64,000 nt of DNA from 13-2-20CM-66-19 sp963760225 (GTDB taxonomy: Bacteria; Pseudomonadota; Gammaproteobacteria; Steroidobacterales; Steroidobacteraceae). A program made the position numbers and the translations under genes. Shown piece after piece: positions 62,038 through 64,000 of the stretch. Within the stretch, counting starts at the first letter, position 1. Every line of letters begins with the position of its first letter. The DNA lies in NCBI GenBank assembly GCA_963760225.1, contig CAVXCD010000001.1, forward strand, positions 124,001 to 188,000. The letters are read 5' to 3'. A model generated the notes under the pieces. It saw only the letters and a program-made list of their open reading frames with translations. It had not been told where the DNA came from and ran no database searches.

Positions 62038-63678
62038 ATGTACCTGACGTTCTTCGGCCTCAACGAAAAACCGTTCGCGATCACGCCCGATCCGCGCTAC
62101 CTGTACCTGAGCGAGCGCCACGCGGAGGCGCTCGCCCACCTGCTGTACGGCGTCAACGAGGCGGGCGGCTTCGTGCAGCTCACCGGTGAGGTCGGCACCG
62201 GCAAGACCACCATCGTGCGCTCGCTGCTGGCGCAGACGCCGAAGAACGCCGAGATCGCCCTGATCCTCAACCCCAAGATGACCGCGCCGGAGTTCCTGCT
62301 CACCATCTGCGAGGAGCTCGGCATCGGCGTGCCCGACTCGGCTCTCGACAGCCGCAAGGACCTGGTCGACATCCTGAGCGGCTACCTGCTGCGCGCCCAC
62401 GCCGCCGGGCGGCGCGTGGTGCTGGTGGTGGACGAGGCGCAGAACCTGTCCCCGGAAGTGCTCGAGCAGGTGCGCCTGCTCACCAACCTCGAGACCAACA
62501 CGCAGAAGCTGCTGCAGATCATCCTCATCGGCCAGCCGGAGCTGCGCGAGCTGCTGGGGCGCACCGAGCTGCGCCAGCTGGCGCAGCGCATCACCGGGCG
62601 CTATCACCTGAATCCGCTGTCGCACGACGAGACCATCGCCTACGTGCGCCACCGCCTGCGCGTCGCCGGTGCCACCAGCGACAACTTCTCGCCCGGCGCG
62701 CTCAACGCGGTGTTCCGCCTGTCGCAGGGCGTGCCACGCGTCATCAACGTCATCTGCGATCGCGCGCTGCTGGGCGCCTACTCGCTCGACCGTCACCGCG
62801 TGACCGGCGCGCTGGTGCGCAATGCCGCCGCCGAGGTCTTCGGCCGCCGCTTCGCCCCGCACTGGCTGCCGTGGGCCGCGACCGGTGGCATCGCCGCGGC
62901 GCTCGCGCTCGGCACGCTCGCGCTGTGGCGCTTCGAGCCCTGGAGCGCGCATGCCCGCGCCCCGGCGGACCCGCAGCCGCGGGCGACGACCGCGGCCGCA
63001 CCAGCGAGTGCGATGGCGGCGACGCCGGCCGCCGCTGCGCCTGCCTTGCGGCAGCTGCTCACGCAGCACGCCGCCGACACCGACACCGACGGCGCCTTTG
63101 CCCGGCTCTTCGGCCTGTGGAGCGCGAAGTACCAGCCGAGCGGCATCGACCCGTGCACCCAGGCCACGCAGCAGGGTCTGGCGTGCGTCTCCGAGCGCGG
63201 CTCCTTCGGGCAGCTGCGGCTGTACAATCACCCCGCCATCCTGCTGTTGAACGACGGCGCCGGCACCAGCTACCAGGTGGTGCTCACCCGCCTCGACGAC
63301 GAGCAGGCGCGTCTGGAGCTCGGCGGCCCGCAGAGCGTCAGTCTCGGCGAGCTGTCGCGTTACTGGCTGGGAGATTTCGTGATGTTGTGGCGACCACCCG
63401 CGCGCGCCCCGGTTAAGCCGCTGACGCTGGGCATGCGCGGCGCCGAGGTACGCTGGCTGCGCCAGAGCCTGCAGCGGCTGCACGGCGCAGCGGCCGATGC
63501 GCCGGCGAGCGACCTGTTCGACGCCGAGCTCACCGGCTGGGTGCGTGATTTCCAGCGCCAGCATCAGCTCACCGTCGACGGGATTGCCGGCGTGCAGACG
63601 CAGATCGCGCTCGCCAGCGCGGTCGCCGGTCCCGATTCTCCGCTGCTCTCGGCGGACGACGCGCACCACGGCGGCTGA
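62038..63678 (+). CDS. gspA: GspA/ExeA-type AAA+ ATPase with peptidoglycan-binding domain
   Basis: 546 residues. An N-terminal AAA+ domain (YLTFFGLNEKPFAITPDPRY; QLTGEVGTGKTTIVRSLLAQ Walker A; RVVLVVDEAQNLSPEVLEQV Walker B), one membrane helix (WAATGGIAAALALGTLALWR) and a periplasmic C-terminus with a peptidoglycan-binding repeat (LGMRGAEVRWLRQSLQRLHG; FQRQHQLTVDGIAGVQTQIA). ExeA/GspA uses ATP to help assemble the type II secretion secretin through peptidoglycan. gspB follows after 4 bases. Confidence 0.93.
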   Translation: MYLTFFGLNEKPFAITPDPRYLYLSERHAEALAHLLYGVNEAGGFVQLTGEVGTGKTTIVRSLLAQTPKNAEIALILNPKMTAPEFLLTICEELGIGVPDSALDSRKDLVDILSGYLLRAHAAGRRVVLVVDEAQNLSPEVLEQVRLLTNLETNTQKLLQIILIGQPELRELLGRTELRQLAQRITGRYHLNPLSHDETIAYVRHRLRVAGATSDNFSPGALNAVFRLSQGVPRVINVICDRALLGAYSLDRHRVTGALVRNAAAEVFGRRFAPHWLPWAATGGIAAALALGTLALWRFEPWSAHARAPADPQPRATTAAAPASAMAATPAAAAPALRQLLTQHAADTDTDGAFARLFGLWSAKYQPSGIDPCTQATQQGLACVSERGSFGQLRLYNHPAILLLNDGAGTSYQVVLTRLDDEQARLELGGPQSVSLGELSRYWLGDFVMLWRPPARAPVKPLTLGMRGAEVRWLRQSLQRLHGAAADAPASDLFDAELTGWVRDFQRQHQLTVDGIAGVQTQIALASAVAGPDSPLLSADDAHHGG

Positions 63679-63682
63679 TCAC

Positions 63683-64000
63683 ATGTCGTTCATCCTCGAT
63701 GCACTGAAGAAGTCCGAAAGCGATCGCCAGCGCCAGAGCGGACCGGCGCTATTCGAGGTCAAGGTGGCGCCGCCGCGCACGCGCCTGCCCGCCTGGGCCA
63801 TCGCGATCGCGTGCCTGCTGGCGGTGAATCTGGCCATCGTCGTGTGGATGGTGCTCAGGCGGCCGGCGCACGAAGGCACCGCAGTGGCGCCGCCGCCGGC
63901 TGCGGCAGCCACCGCCGCGGCGCTGCCGGCGCCTGCCGCAGCACCACCGCCCGCGGCGGCGACCGTTGCAGCCGCAACCGTCGTCGCAGCGCCGCCTGCC
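63683..64000 (+). CDS. gspB: GspB/ExeB-type type II secretion protein (partial)
   Basis: The first 106 codons; the gene continues past the window. MSFILDALKKSESDRQRQSG is the classical GspB start, followed by a membrane helix (AWAIAIACLLAVNLAIVVWM) and an Ala/Pro-rich periplasmic linker. It partners GspA in secretin assembly. The rest of the type II secretion operon is not in view. Confidence 0.9.
   Translation, partial: MSFILDALKKSESDRQRQSGPALFEVKVAPPRTRLPAWAIAIACLLAVNLAIVVWMVLRRPAHEGTAVAPPPAAAATAAALPAPAAAPPPAAATVAAATVVAAPPA

Noticed and set aside
60862..63669. Very long antisense open frame (about 935 codons) opposite dinB and gspA
   Set aside because: High GC at third positions keeps antisense frames open. 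Composition is Arg/Ala/His-rich with no recognisable domain, and the plus-strand genes are unambiguous. The same applies opposite topA (23646-26363), fadE (56901-59456) and the GGDEF-EAL gene (45432-47900).

Overview
The window is high-GC, densely coded bacterial chromosome with no rRNA, tRNA, CRISPR or prophage that I could see. Gene content and order point to a gammaproteobacterium near Xanthomonadales, Nevskiales or Steroidobacterales; this is inference from synteny, not a database match. The clues are the def-fmt-rsmB-(DUF4390)-ntrYX arm diverging from LysM-dprA-smg-topA, a TopA with C-terminal repeats and a Lys/Ala tail instead of zinc ribbons, a DUF3106 protein beside an ECF-like sigma factor, and a terminal gspA-gspB pair. 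Overlapping ATGA, GTGA and TGATG junctions are common, so most genes sit in tight operons.

Layout. 1-1080: start of a 5'-3' exonuclease (cut by the window edge) and an HNH endonuclease. 1156-6754: proton-translocating transhydrogenase pntAA-pntAB-pntB, then an exported FAD oxidase and a periplasmic cyclophilin. 6757-8645 (minus): sigma factor, anti-sigma-like membrane protein, a small exported protein and a DUF3106 protein. 8716-13380: priA, argS and a SPOR-domain protein. Four single-base insertions break three genes between 7.5 and 11.9 kb, including the normally essential argS, which suggests local sequence error. 13393-20451 (minus): def, fmt, rsmB, DUF4390, ntrY, and an ntrX whose ATPase domain is degenerate. 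20598-26333: LysM lipoprotein, dprA, smg, topA. 26334-26599 holds a duplicated palindrome.

26600-33670 is a self-contained accessory locus. A TetR regulator is divergent from a TonB receptor, acyl-CoA ligase, alpha/beta hydrolase and MFS transporter. Two matched palindromes 21 bp apart frame the -10 of the receptor promoter. It looks like a regulated uptake and activation pathway for an unidentified acid or ester.

33667-43467: rlmJ, aroE, an RND efflux pump with its adaptor, glutathione reductase and oligopeptidase A. 43464-49403: an SH3 membrane protein, a possible leader peptide, an HD phosphohydrolase, a PAS-GGDEF-EAL protein and a degenerate phospholipase-D-like protein. 49364-52851 (minus): an MCE/Mla-type lipid transporter.

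52971-55708 (minus) is the second notable locus. Two paralogous small membrane proteins, a YtrA-type GntR regulator and an ABC-2 transporter follow a promoter with a perfect TTGACA -35, and an 18-bp palindrome covers its -10. 55897-64000: mdh, fadE, DUF3667, DUF4399, dinB, gspA and the start of gspB.
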